Under the pieces are notes generated by a model. The model was not told the DNA's origin and ran no database searches. It worked only from the letters and a program-made list of their open reading frames with translations. The translations under genes were made by a program, and so were the position numbers. A stretch of DNA of 64,000 nucleotides from Cheilinus undulatus (taxonomy: Eukaryota > Chordata > Actinopteri > Labriformes > Labridae): the NCBI RefSeq assembly GCF_018320785.1, contig NC_054884.1, positions 17,733,667 to 17,797,666 of the forward strand, given 5' to 3'. This document shows positions 9,791 to 19,397 of this stretch, piece after piece (the stretch's first letter is position 1; each line of letters starts with the position of its first letter).

Positions 9791-10660
9791 GAAGACTCAT
9801 TTTCAAACAGTCCTGTTTAGTGATGAGTGCTGTGCAACCCTGGATGGTCCAGATGGAGGAGAAGTGGATGGTTGGTGGATGGCCACCATGTCCCAACAGG
9901 GCTGTGACGCCAGCAAGGAGGTGGCGGAGTCATGTTTTGGGCCTGGATCATGAGGAGGAAGCCGGTGGGCCCCTTTAGGGTCCCTGAAGGTGTGAAAATT
10001 ACATTGGCAAAGTATATAGAGTTTCTGACTGACCACTTGCTTCCATGGTACAAAAAGAAGAACTGTGCCTTCTGTAGCAAAATTATCTTCATGCATGACA
10101 ATGCTCTATCTCATGCTGCAAAGAATACCTCTGTGTCATTGGCTGCTTTTTGGCATAAAAAGAGAGAAACGCATGGTGTGGCCTCCATCCGCCCTGACCT
10201 CAACCCTGTTGAGAACCTTTGGAGCATCCTCAAGCTAAAGATCTATTGGGGTGGGAAGCAGTTCACATCAAAACAGCAGCTCTGGGCTGCGCAAATAGTC
10301 GAGTAGTTTAAAGCGTGCACCATGTACGTAGGCAGCCTGCGTGTCCCTATACCCCATGTCTCTCCCCACTCTCTTCCTTGTTTCTGAGTCTATCCTCTGC
10401 CCTTCACTATCTAATAAAAGCACGAAAAGGCCCAAAAATAAATCTAAAAAAAAAAAAAAAAAAAAAAAAAACAGCACCTTTGGGAGGCTATTCTGGCATC
10501 TTGCAAAGAAATACAAGCAGAAACTCTCAAGTCCAATGGATGTCAGAATTTTGGCCTGTTAAGATATTTTTGATTGAAATAGCTTTTGCTTCAGTATATT
10601 ACCTCCTAATGTTGTAAATTCAACAAATGACCATTTTTAGTTCTTTACAACCTACAAAAT
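9786..10660 (+). mobile_element. Tc1-like transposon T3, 3' half, interrupted by a SINE
   Basis: The element begins with the middle of the transposase: FQTVLFSDECCATLDGPDG (first Asp of the triad), then FLTDHLLPWYKKKNCAF, IIFMHDNA (second Asp) and PDLNPVENLWSILKLK (Glu). It continues to GQ-FTSKQQLW. A SINE tail interrupts it at about 10287-10471, after which TTGGGAGGCTATTCTGG resumes the element. The 3' terminal repeat is missing. Stops and frame changes make it dead. Confidence 0.85.
10287..10471 (+). mobile_element. tRNA-derived SINE, 5'-truncated, with poly-A tail
   Basis: The piece carries the 3' body familiar from fish SINEs: CCATGTCTCTCCCCACTCTC, then CTGAGTCTATCC, CTAATAAAAGCA and AAGGCCCAAAAATAAATCT, followed by an A tract of about 25. 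Flanking words AACAGCAGCTCTGGG (from 10273) and AACAGCACCTTTGGG (after the tail) are a probable target duplication of about 15 bases with two mismatches. It inserted into T3 after T3 had landed. Confidence 0.8.
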
Positions 10661-10670
10661 TGTGGTGTAT

Positions 10671-10708
10671 TACGAGTCATTACAAGAGAGACTTGTGCCA
10701 GAAAACAT
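10671..10708 (+). repeat. 38-base direct repeat flanking T3, right copy
   Basis: This is the second copy of the repeat described at 9753-9790. It carries T instead of A at one position (ACTTGTGCC against ACTTGAGCC). Confidence 0.9.
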
Positions 10709-10814
10709 TAAATTTAATCCCCAACTTCTGTCTCTCTGTTCTGGCCAGAGTTCACGGTAAGGTCAGGGGGAAGGCTAATAGCTGTCTATTTTTCACTTGA
10801 AAAAAACATCCTAC

Positions 10815-11060
10815 CTGATGAAATGTGTGGAAAGCATCTCTTGCTTTGAACAGCAAACCCTTGGTCAGCATCATATTTATCACAACACAGTGTCAACATC
10901 AGTGATTTATGAGTGATGACTGATGCTGTCTTTCAGGTAAATGTGACGGTCGGTTTTGACAGATGTAAGACAAGCAGCAGTGACAAGGCTGGTTTGTTAT
11001 ATGATGTAAAGCAGAGCAGAATGAATCACATTTATTCCAGCTGCATAACGCTAAAAAGTA
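10815..11060. repeat. Segment related to 1981-2380
   Basis: This is the partner of the diverged duplication described at 1981-2380. It lies just beyond the 3' end of the receptor at 11332-12201. Confidence 0.5.
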
Positions 11061-11331
11061 GATTCCCCCTAAATTAACCAACCAATAAACACAATAAATG
11101 CAATTAGGAAATATCATGATACCATGCTGTTAAACTTAAATGCATTGCAAAATCAACATGCATTTGAGCAGAATTTCGCTGAGCCCAATACATTTTTAAA
11201 TATAACAACTTATTTTCATGTGTTTATCAAACTAAGACATCAATCTATGTTTTCAGTGCTCATTCTACATTTTTTGTAGCTATACAGCGCACTAAAATGC
11301 TACTGAACAGACAAAACAGAGTTCATGAGGT

Positions 11332-12201
11332 TTACTTCTGCCTCAAACATTTGAGCCAGTCCAGTTTTCTAAGGTTGTTCAAATGCAGGATGGGTGAAAC
11401 TGAGTTTCCTATTAACATGCTGCACAGCACAGGAAACAAAGTCACACACAAAGTTTTCATCTCATCCATGGCTGTAAATGTGGACACCAACACACAGATC
11501 ACTTGTGGAAGAAAAGAAGTAAAAGTAATGACCAGGTTGTTGATGATGACCTGCTGAGCTTTCTTCTTCTTTGGATGGACGGCTCCTCCTGCAGGGTTGG
11601 AACTTTTCAGTTTCCAGAAGATGGTGACGTCAAAAAACCCTATCATAGGGAGAGTAAACACCAAAAACAAGACCTGAAGAAAGTGGCCAAAAAACTCCCG
11701 ATATTTAACAGCAAGACCTCCATAGATGAGAGTCAGAGTCCAAACACCAGCGGCCATGAGGATCCTGGGGGTCAGACTCTTGTTAGAGTGATAGACAACA
11801 GGATGAACCACAGCCAGGTAACAGTCCACACAGATACAGGTGGTGAACAGAGGCCTCCCACACAGGTTGAATGAAAGCAAAAAACCCATGAACAATTGAA
11901 ATTTGTGGCTTTGTGTGTGTAGAAAGTTACACAGTTCTGGCAAAGAAAAGAACAAAAAAGTCCCATCTATCACCGTAGCATTGAGGACAAAGACGTCATA
12001 GGGGGTGAATTGTGCTCCTTTTCTGGCTCTCTGCATCATGTCCCAGAGTACAGCAACAGCTGCAGGAAACCCAAAAACAAAAGTTGTCATACTGACACAT
12101 GCCCAGAAGAAAAATGTCTCCGGATACTTCTTACAAATTTCAAACAGATATTGTGATGCATCAGAGCAGTTTGTGACGTTGGTTAAGTCAGACATTTTCA
12201 T
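11332..12201 (-). CDS. Intronless rhodopsin-like G-protein-coupled receptor (copy C)
   Basis: One open frame of 289 residues starts at ATG 12201-12199; a second ATG two codons on (MKM) could also serve. The N-terminus carries NVT and NCS sequons like copy B. Seven hydrophobic stretches follow at the same spacing. Shared blocks include VFGFPAAVAVLWD, TPYDVFVLNAT, ICVDCYLAVVHPVVYHSNKS, SLTPRILMAAGVWTLTL, HPKKKKAQQVIINNLVITFT and MLIGNSVSPILHLNN. As in copy B the DRY position reads DCY and the NPxxY position reads SPILHL. The C-tail is short (LDWLKCLRQK). It lies opposite in orientation to copy B with the pseudogene fragment between them, which indicates repeated local duplication with inversion. 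The ligand is unknown. Confidence 0.85.
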   Translation of the reverse strand: MKMSDLTNVTNCSDASQYLFEICKKYPETFFFWACVSMTTFVFGFPAAVAVLWDMMQRARKGAQFTPYDVFVLNATVIDGTFLFFSLPELCNFLHTQSHKFQLFMGFLLSFNLCGRPLFTTCICVDCYLAVVHPVVYHSNKSLTPRILMAAGVWTLTLIYGGLAVKYREFFGHFLQVLFLVFTLPMIGFFDVTIFWKLKSSNPAGGAVHPKKKKAQQVIINNLVITFTSFLPQVICVLVSTFTAMDEMKTLCVTLFPVLCSMLIGNSVSPILHLNNLRKLDWLKCLRQK

Positions 12202-12355
12202 TTCCAGTGGTATCGTCGAGAAAAAAAACTTTAGCCTCTATCTTTTTTGATAAATCAGTGAAATGGGGTGGAAACCTGCAGCAGCTGAACAAGTCAACAA
12301 CTGGTAGAAGTAATGATATACTGTATTTCATAAAGTTAGTATGATTTGAATAAAG
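12202..12355 (-). promoter_or_regulatory. Upstream block of receptor copy C
   Basis: On the minus strand ATTCAAATC lies at 12351-12343, then an AT-rich spacer and GACTTGTTCAGCTGCTG, as in copies A and B. Here about 75 extra bases separate the CAGCTGCTG element from the ATG, so the 5' UTR is longer. No clear TATA box was seen. Confidence 0.55.
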
Positions 12356-13260
12356 TGTGATGATACATCAGCTACTCCTCTAATTTGAATTCATTTAAAT
12401 GTAAAATAAGAAGCAAACATAAATCTGACACAGCTGTTATGTCATGATGTGATTTTGCATTGATGTACTGTATATATTCAAGGCTGCCTTATGCTGAAGT
12501 GTGGCCCCTAGGCAGACTCTAATATTAGTAAAGCTGTGCTTGTGCAGCGGTTTCCAGCCTTGGCCAGAGGGGGGCACCAAAGATCTCTAGGGAAGGAGCA
12601 GGGTCCTGCCTGCTCTGATGTTGTCAAAATTAGGTATTGTCTTAAAATCATGATTACATACATATTGTAGGGTAGTGTATCAGATACAGCATAAAAAAAT
12701 AAAAAAAGATTAAAAAATGGGGATCAGTTGTGATTTTTTTTTTGGGGGGGGGGGGTAATCTACATTTTTGACATTTGTGTCTTTACAAGTAGCTAAACTC
12801 AGAATTTCAGAGTTTTAAAAAAGATGTCAATTTAATGATTAAAAAACCCTGAAATTCCTGAATTTAAAAAGATGTACATTTTGACATCATAAGTTTTAAA
12901 GAATTTAAGTTTTTAAAGTCAGAAATATACATTGTAAAGTAAAAAAAATTACAAGAACCAATGTGATATCAGTGGCTGGATAGCTCTGGTTTACAGAAAT
13001 GTCTCTTCTCAGCCAATGATGTTATTGTGATGAGTCTTGGCTAAAATCAATCACTGCTATTGATCAGTCCCAGTGAGAGGGATTATTTGATTTTGCTCTA
13101 AACTGCAAGGAAAACAGCTTCATCTGGTATCTTTTTCTTACATACAATCAACTATAGACCTTATAATCTCAAATATTCTAAGTTTTGGTTTGAGTGTATT
13201 AAAAGCTTTTAAAGTCAAAAATTTCAAGTTTTTTCTCATACATTTCTAACTTTTGAAACA
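12356..13260. other. Unassigned intergenic sequence
   Basis: It contains a T9G13 homopolymer pair at about 12735-12757. CAGCGGTTTCCAGCCTTGG near 12546 resembles the end of an hAT-type element. Nothing else was recognised. Confidence 0.4.
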
Positions 13261-13264
13261 TGTT

Positions 13265-13372
13265 GTCATGTTTTTTTTCTTGCCTGTGGCTCTTTTCCTG
13301 CATATCTCTCCCCCTGTTTCTGACTCTATCCACTGTCTTCCACTATCAATAAAAGCATACAAACACTTTTCA
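13265..13372 (+). mobile_element. SINE 3' tail remnant
   Basis: Words CCTGCATATCTCTCCCCC, GTTTCTGACTCTATCCACTG and CACTATCAATAAAAGCAT match the 3' part of the SINE at 10287-10471. The tRNA-like head and poly-A tail are missing. Confidence 0.65.
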
Positions 13373-13745
13373 CCTGCAAACAAGAACAACTCATCAGTAT
13401 GAACAATGACGTAAAACATCCATACCTGCTTGACAAAGTTCAACAGTGTGCAAATGCTGCAGCACATTACAGGAGCTGTTGTGGCTGAAAACAGAGCCTC
13501 AAACACCACAGCAGTACTGTCCCAAAAAAAAAAAAGAGAAACCCTTTCACTTTTGTCATCCCTCACATCAGTAGTGGTTCTCAAGTGGTCTAGGCTCAGG
13601 GCCCACCACCACCTGGACCTTACACTCTATTTCATTTTTTCCTAAATAGTCTAATTGTAAGTAAAAAAATTTTTAATTCCTAAACAATTATACTGTAATC
13701 TGGATTTTATTCAACAAAATGATCAATGACAACAATGGCATTTTT

Positions 13746-14003
13746 TGAGAGGGACCCAACTGCAGTCAAGATGGTCAACGCTATACATCCAATCCATGCC
13801 GGAAGTCCCAATCGGAAGCCAAGCCTAACCCTTGGTGCTGGATCTCAAATATATCACCTTCCCTACTGCCTTACCCTGAACATAACCACTTGGGTTTTAA
13901 TGATTAAGCCTAACCTTAGACGTACGGACTTCCGGTTGAGACTTTTGGTATGGATTGGATGTATGTCGGCCATCTTGTCTGCAGCAAGGTACTCTTGGAG
14001 AGC
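13746..14003. mobile_element. MITE with long terminal inverted repeats
   Basis: The left arm contains CAAGATGGTCAACGCTATAC and ATCCAATCCATGCC; the right arm, reversed, contains CAAGATGGCCGACATACATC and CAATCCATACC. The arms continue outward through CTGCAG and inward through CGGAAG for roughly 60 bases each, with mismatches. The centre is about 100 bases with no reading frame. The superfamily was not determined. Confidence 0.7.
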
Positions 14004-14032
14004 ATTTTTTTTTTTGCAAAATAACTTAAAAT

Positions 14033-14680
14033 GTTGTGTCCCAAATCATTACGCAAAACAGAGTTTCCAAACACTCAGTAGTTTTTAAAATGCTGAAAGC
14101 AGAAATCTGTTGGTAATTTTTCCTCAAATCAAGGCTATTTCAATCAAAAACAACTGTAAAGATTAAGTTACATATAGGAGCCCTCCTTTGATATCACCTG
14201 AACAACCCTCTCATCCATTGAACTTGTTAGTCCACGTTTAGTTTCTGCCTGTTTTTCCTTTGAGAATGCCAGTATTGCCTCCCAGAGCTGCTGTTTTGAG
14301 GTAAACTGCCGTCCACCCTCATAGAGCCTCCTTTTAAGGATGCACCACAAAATTTCAATAGGGTTGAGGTCAGGCAATGACACCATGATTTTTTCGCCCT
14401 TTATGCCCATAGAGCCAAGGCCACAGTGAGATTTTTTGCAGCATTGGATGGTATGTTGTCTTGCATGAAAATGATTTTACTCTGGAAGGCACGGTTGCTG
14501 ACATCACAGCCTTGTTGGGACATGGTGGCCATTCACCAACCACCTAGAACTCCATCCATCTGGACCATCCAGTGTAGCATGACATCCATCGGTGAGTTAA
14601 ACTGTTTGAAAATTAGTCTTCTCATATTTCTGAGCCGGCTGCAATTGTTTCTTCTTGTGGGCGTTAGTTAAGGGTGACTG
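14033..14680 (-). mobile_element. Tc1-like transposon T6, 3' half, dead
   Basis: GTGTCCCAAATCATTACGCA at 14035-14054 is the family's terminal repeat. On the minus strand the transposase C-terminus follows: MGIKGEKIMV, LPDLNPIEILWCILKRRLYE, GGRQFTSKQQLWEAILAF. Further up come pieces matching the DGPDG and SDE regions, with breaks. The homology fades near 14680, so the 5' half is missing. Confidence 0.85.
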
Positions 14681-15394
14681 AAATACTGCCCATTAGATAG
14701 ACTATTTCAGAATGTTTGGGTGGTTTATTTTAAAAGTATTTTTAAATAATGATGAGACTTTAAAACCTTATTTTTAATACACTGACAGAGTTTCACTTAA
14801 ATCAGCAGACACAACGTAATACAAAAGATGGTGTATTTTATTTGTACTTCTTTATTAGTTACAGGTACAGTCACAAACACAGGAGAGAAACAGCAGTGAG
14901 AGGAGGAAGAAGAGTCAAAAAACAAAGATATTTCACTTTTGTTTATTTCATCTCTGCCTCCCGCTCACCATCTCTCAACATCTCTTTCTCTATTTACAAG
15001 ATTAAACCATAAAGAAAAATCTTTCCTATTTTCACTGCAACTTTTTCCTTTTGTACCCATGTAGAAGAGAGAGAGGGATTCAAAAGAGAAGGAGGAAACT
15101 ATTATAGTACAATACTCCTTATCTTTTGCTATGCACTCACAAACAAAGGCACAAATCCATTAAACACCCCGTCAGGCTGAGGCAAACAGACCTCTAGGGT
15201 CAGACTGCATACTTGTTTCAAGTAAGCGCCTGTGCATGCACCATAGCACCCAAGAAATTGACTGACTGACACGTCGTATGTAGGTATGACACGCGCACCG
15301 TTAGCCTCGACACAGAAGGACGGAGTGATTGACGGGGGAAAAGGAAGAGGAAGAAGAGGCAGGGACAGAGATGGAGAGAGCGTTTCAGTAGCAC
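14681..15394. other. Sequence downstream of mylpf
   Basis: No gene was recognised. It could include an extended mylpf 3' UTR if a distal polyadenylation site is used; TTTATT (AATAAA on minus) occurs near 14836 and 14851. Confidence 0.4.
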
Positions 15395-15645
15395 AAGATT
15401 ATTTTTATTGAAATAATCCCATGTTTCCCCTGTTGGTACAGCTCACACACAAACACCCCCCACAGCCTTCAGTCCTCTCACTGAGGATCTCGATAAAGGA
15501 GACAAGTCTTTTTGTAGCGAAAGAGAGGGCACAGGGGGCGAACGTGTGCAAGAGTTGCGGCGTTTGAAATGAGGGAGAAAGTAGATGGTGATGGTGAGGG
15601 CGAGCGTGGGTTTGAACGGAGGTAGAGAGTTTGAGAGAGGGGGAT
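15395..15645 (-). other. mylpf: mylpf 3' UTR and polyadenylation signal
   Basis: On the minus strand the stop codon is followed by about 240 bases and CAATAAAAATAATC near 15407-15394, a standard AATAAA signal. The exact 3' end cannot be read from sequence alone. Confidence 0.6.
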
Positions 15646-17063
15646 TTACTCCTCCTTTTCCTCTCCGTGTGTGATGACGTAGCAGATGTTCTTGTAGTCC
15701 ACATTGCCAGCCACATCAGGGGGGAAAGCAGCCCACAGGTTGGTCATCTGTAGAGGAAGAGAGATGAGAAGGACATGATTTAAAACGCTGAAAAACTTTT
15801 AAAAAGTGTGAACAAGTGTGAGGCAAAGATTAAACAGCTCACCTCCTCAGCGGTGAACCTGTCGCACTGGGTGGTCAGGAGCTCCTCAAGGCTGTAAGAG
15901 AAGAATAGAAGAGTGTGAATATAGCTAGATTTAAGAGTTTCTGACAAAGTAACACTGCTGTGATCGAAGGTTGAAGCACTTACAATTCCTTCTTGATTGC
16001 ACCAGTGCCCTCGGGGTCCAGGACCTTGAAAGCGCTCACGATAACGTCCTCGGGGTCAGCACCTTAAAGTAAAATTAACCAATTAGTTTTACTTCTAAAG
16101 GATAAAACACAGCATAATTCCCCCGATGAGCAACAAAAAACACTGTTGCACTAGTTTTCATCTCTTTGTCACATTTACACAAGTTTTAAAAGAAATGGGA
16201 TGATATATATATATTAAAAAAAAAAAACATTATAAAAATCAGAAATTATATATAAAATTATGATATAAGAGCTTTGTTTTGTCCAGAGGGGGCGCTACAA
16301 TCAGCAAAGACTGAAAGATTCTCAAAGAAGCTAAGAGTAAAATCAGCCAATTTACCTCACTTAAAGAGGATAAAGAACAGCATAAATTTTCTGATGAGCT
16401 ACAAACACCAATTTGTGTTGAATACATCTTTGTTTTATTAGTTTTTACTGAAATACCTGAATATTAAAGCTCCTGTGAGGAGGAGTTTTAAAAGAGACTT
16501 AAATTGATACTAGTGTTTGTTTTATAACCTACAAAAGCAAAAAAGATCATCAGAGGAAAGATTGATTATTTTATATGGTTATTATCAATGTTTGAAACTG
16601 ATGCTGCCGGGGGTAGGTGCTAGATGAAGTAAAAGAGCATTTTATTTTAAATATCTTTTACAGACAGTCTTCTTGCCCAATAGGACTATTAAAAGAATTA
16701 AAAGTATTTTGATAGAAAATACCATCAAAATCAGAAATTATATAAGAGCTTTGTTTTATCCAGAGGCTTTAAAACGTATACTTTTGGGGGGATTGCACAG
16801 AATGGACCCAAACAAAAAGGTAACTTTATCATTTGGATTGGGAATAAAATTTGGTATTAAAAATAATTCACATTTTTAAAAAGAAAATATTTGATTGGTT
16901 TGCACTGAAGCCACTAAGGTCATCTTCAACCAGTTGTCTTCAGGTTTAATATATATTTAGTTATTTATTCTTTTTTTATCGCTATGTTAATTATTTTGCT
17001 TTTAATGTATTGTTGATTGTAATTCTATTCTTTATGAGTTTCCTTCCTGTTGCATTTTATATG

Positions 17064-17123
<60 letters not shown>

Positions 17124-19275
17124 CGTGGGTGGGTGTGTGTGTGTGTGTATATGTAGGCCATTCGTAAAGCACTTTGTAACCTTATTAAGACAGGTACTAT
17201 ATGGATAGTTATTATTATTCTTATCATTATAATTACACATAGTTAATTTAAAAAAGATGCTTAAAATATATTAAACCAAATGTAAAATTAAGACAAAGAA
17301 TACATGAATTCAAAGATTTAAATTTGTGAAAAAAGAAAAAAAAAAAAAGGGAGGGATACATGAAAAAAGGTTTCAGATTCAGAATTCTTGAAGAGTCTCT
17401 GTGTAAACTCACCCTTCAGCTTCTCGCCGAACATGGTCAGGAAGACGGTGAAGTTGATGGGGCCGCTGGCCTCCTTCACCATGGCCTCCAGCTCCTCATT
17501 CTTCACGTTCAGTTGGCCCATAGTGGCCAGCACATCCCTCAGGTCGTCCTTGCTGATGATGCCATCTCTGTTCTGGTCGATGATTGTGAAAGCCTGGTGT
17601 TGAAGGTAGAGAAAAAGAGAAGACATGACAAGGTCATTTAAAAGCTCTTAGCCTATTAACAAAAACACAGCAAAACCAAAGCAGCGATATCTGAGATTCT
17701 CACATTTCTCACAAGTCAGGGTCATAAGACTCGCTTATGATAATTATATGCCTGCCAACATAAACGTGTAAATGCAGAGATGTCCTCCACCTCTCCCTCT
17801 CCACATAGCTGGGCATGAAACCAAAGATGGCATTGAGAACCTTTGGGGACTTGGCAGCTGGTGGGCCACTTGTCTTTCTTAGGTGTTAAAATGGTCTCGG
17901 AATGTGAGACAAGCCCCTTGTGACATTTAAGGAGATGGTATCGATGACATCTGTCACCCCTACCCCTCCCCTCTTTTTTGCCTTGTGACTAAATCTACTG
18001 ACCCTGTCCCCAATGTTCTCTCACCTTTTGAGATCTGTAAAGGGAATGTGAATGCCAGATTAGCCTTTATTTTAACAACTTAATACCAGGTAAAACCACT
18101 CCTAATTTCTGCCACTGTCCACAATGACAATTTACTTTATGAGCAAACTGCTAAATCATGACTAAATAACATTTTCTTCCCATTTCCTCCATGCTACAAG
18201 TACCTACATCTTTCCTACTCTTTCTATCTTGAGATCTTCTCCCCTGCTTTGATTGATTTAACCCTCCACCAGCTGTCTGGCAGCATTCCAGTGGGGTCAC
18301 ACAGCGTCTCTTGGGCGTCTGTGAGGGGGATTACTGAGCTCACCCAAAGGAGAGGTAGCTGCTGTCATCGGAAGAACTCGGATTTACTGTCCTGACGTGC
18401 TGATGAGGACATTTTACTTGTCATGTGGTCAGACAAATCAGGTGTAGATCCCTCAGGGGCTACCACACATTAGCAGCAAGGTCAAATTAAACATACGGAT
18501 TCCACTAATATGACCTTGAAAGTCCAAAATAAATACAACTAGAAGGTTCCAGCATTCAAATGAAAGAAATGTGATGCGAAAATGTTACCTCCTTGTACTC
18601 CTGGATCTGGCTCTGCTCAAACATGGAGAACACATTGGAGGATCCACCCTCACCCTGCTGCTGCCTCCTCTTGGCCTTCTTGGGTGCCTGTTAAAACAAC
18701 AAACGGGTAAGAAAAACTTCAAAAACACAGATTATTTGACCAAGGTAAGATAATGAGGTTCTTGTTTAGTCTCTAAACTGTCTATGACGGCTTAAGTAAG
18801 ATCAACAATCTGGTAAACAGGAGTCACACAAGGCTTGCTTCTTGTGCCTTTTTAAATCATACTACAACAGAGATAACCTTTGAATAATACACTTATCATA
18901 TAAGTAAACAAATCCAGTCAAAAATCTTATGTGAATATTTTTTCCAATTGTAATTATTTCTATCAAAATAATTACGGTTGTACGTATTTATTCCCATTGA
19001 GGAAAGTAATTTAGCCCATATAATTTGTATTGTCCCATTGCTAAAGTTTGAGGTGTGAGATTAACTTAGCCTAGACCAGCAGAAAAATATGTAATTCTTT
19101 CCAAATCCAGAGTTTTAAAGGCTTTCCTCAGGGGACCCTTAAATCAGGATCTTTGCCAGTTGGTTATCCAGATTGAAAATTGCGTCGCAGATTCTTTTCT
19201 CTCATCAGTTGAGTGTAGAGATGATCCTAGCTCCCTGAAGACTGTTCTTCAGAGCAACATAGCCTCACTCACCAT
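15646..19275 (-). CDS. mylpf: Myosin regulatory light chain 2, fast skeletal muscle
   Basis: Six coding exons on minus: 19275-19273 (the ATG alone), 18687-18589, 17593-17413, 16062-15984, 15891-15843 and 15747-15646. All have GT-AG borders and keep frame, giving 170 residues, the normal length. The N-terminus [20 protein letters not shown] holds the light-chain-kinase site (serines 17-18 after a basic run). EF-hand 1 is [12 protein letters not shown] (residues 40-51), the divalent-ion site of the family. Further on come [19 protein letters not shown] and the C-terminal [18 protein letters not shown]. The protein binds the myosin heavy-chain neck and tunes fast-fibre contraction. Fish have two mylpf paralogues (a and b); which one this is cannot be decided here. 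A TATA box and a near-MEF2 site lie upstream. Confidence 0.97.
17056..17153. repeat. TA/TG microsatellite in a mylpf intron
   Basis: A run of about 20 TA units is followed by TG units interrupted by GCGTGGGTGGG, inside the intron between the third and fourth coding exons. Confidence 0.95.
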
Positions 19276-19363
19276 CTCTCAAGTTTTGGGGTTGTTGTTG
19301 GTCAAGAAGAGAAGCCTACGCCAAAGCCGATGTGACTGACATGTATGCATCGCACCCATGGGG

Positions 19364-19397
19364 CCTTATATACTAGCCCATGGGGGGCTAACTTTAG
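19364..19397 (-). promoter_or_regulatory. mylpf: mylpf core promoter
   Basis: On the minus strand TATATAAGG (19372-19364) is a strong TATA box about 90 bases before the ATG, so transcription should start near 19335. CTAACTTTAG at 19388-19397 is one base away from a MEF2 consensus on either strand; the MEF2 role is inference. Confidence 0.75.

Noticed and set aside
11503-11874. 123-codon plus-strand frame
   Set aside because: It is the antisense shadow of receptor C.
17025-17240. Minus-strand frame rich in His-Thr and Ile-Tyr
   Set aside because: It is translation of the TA/TG microsatellite.
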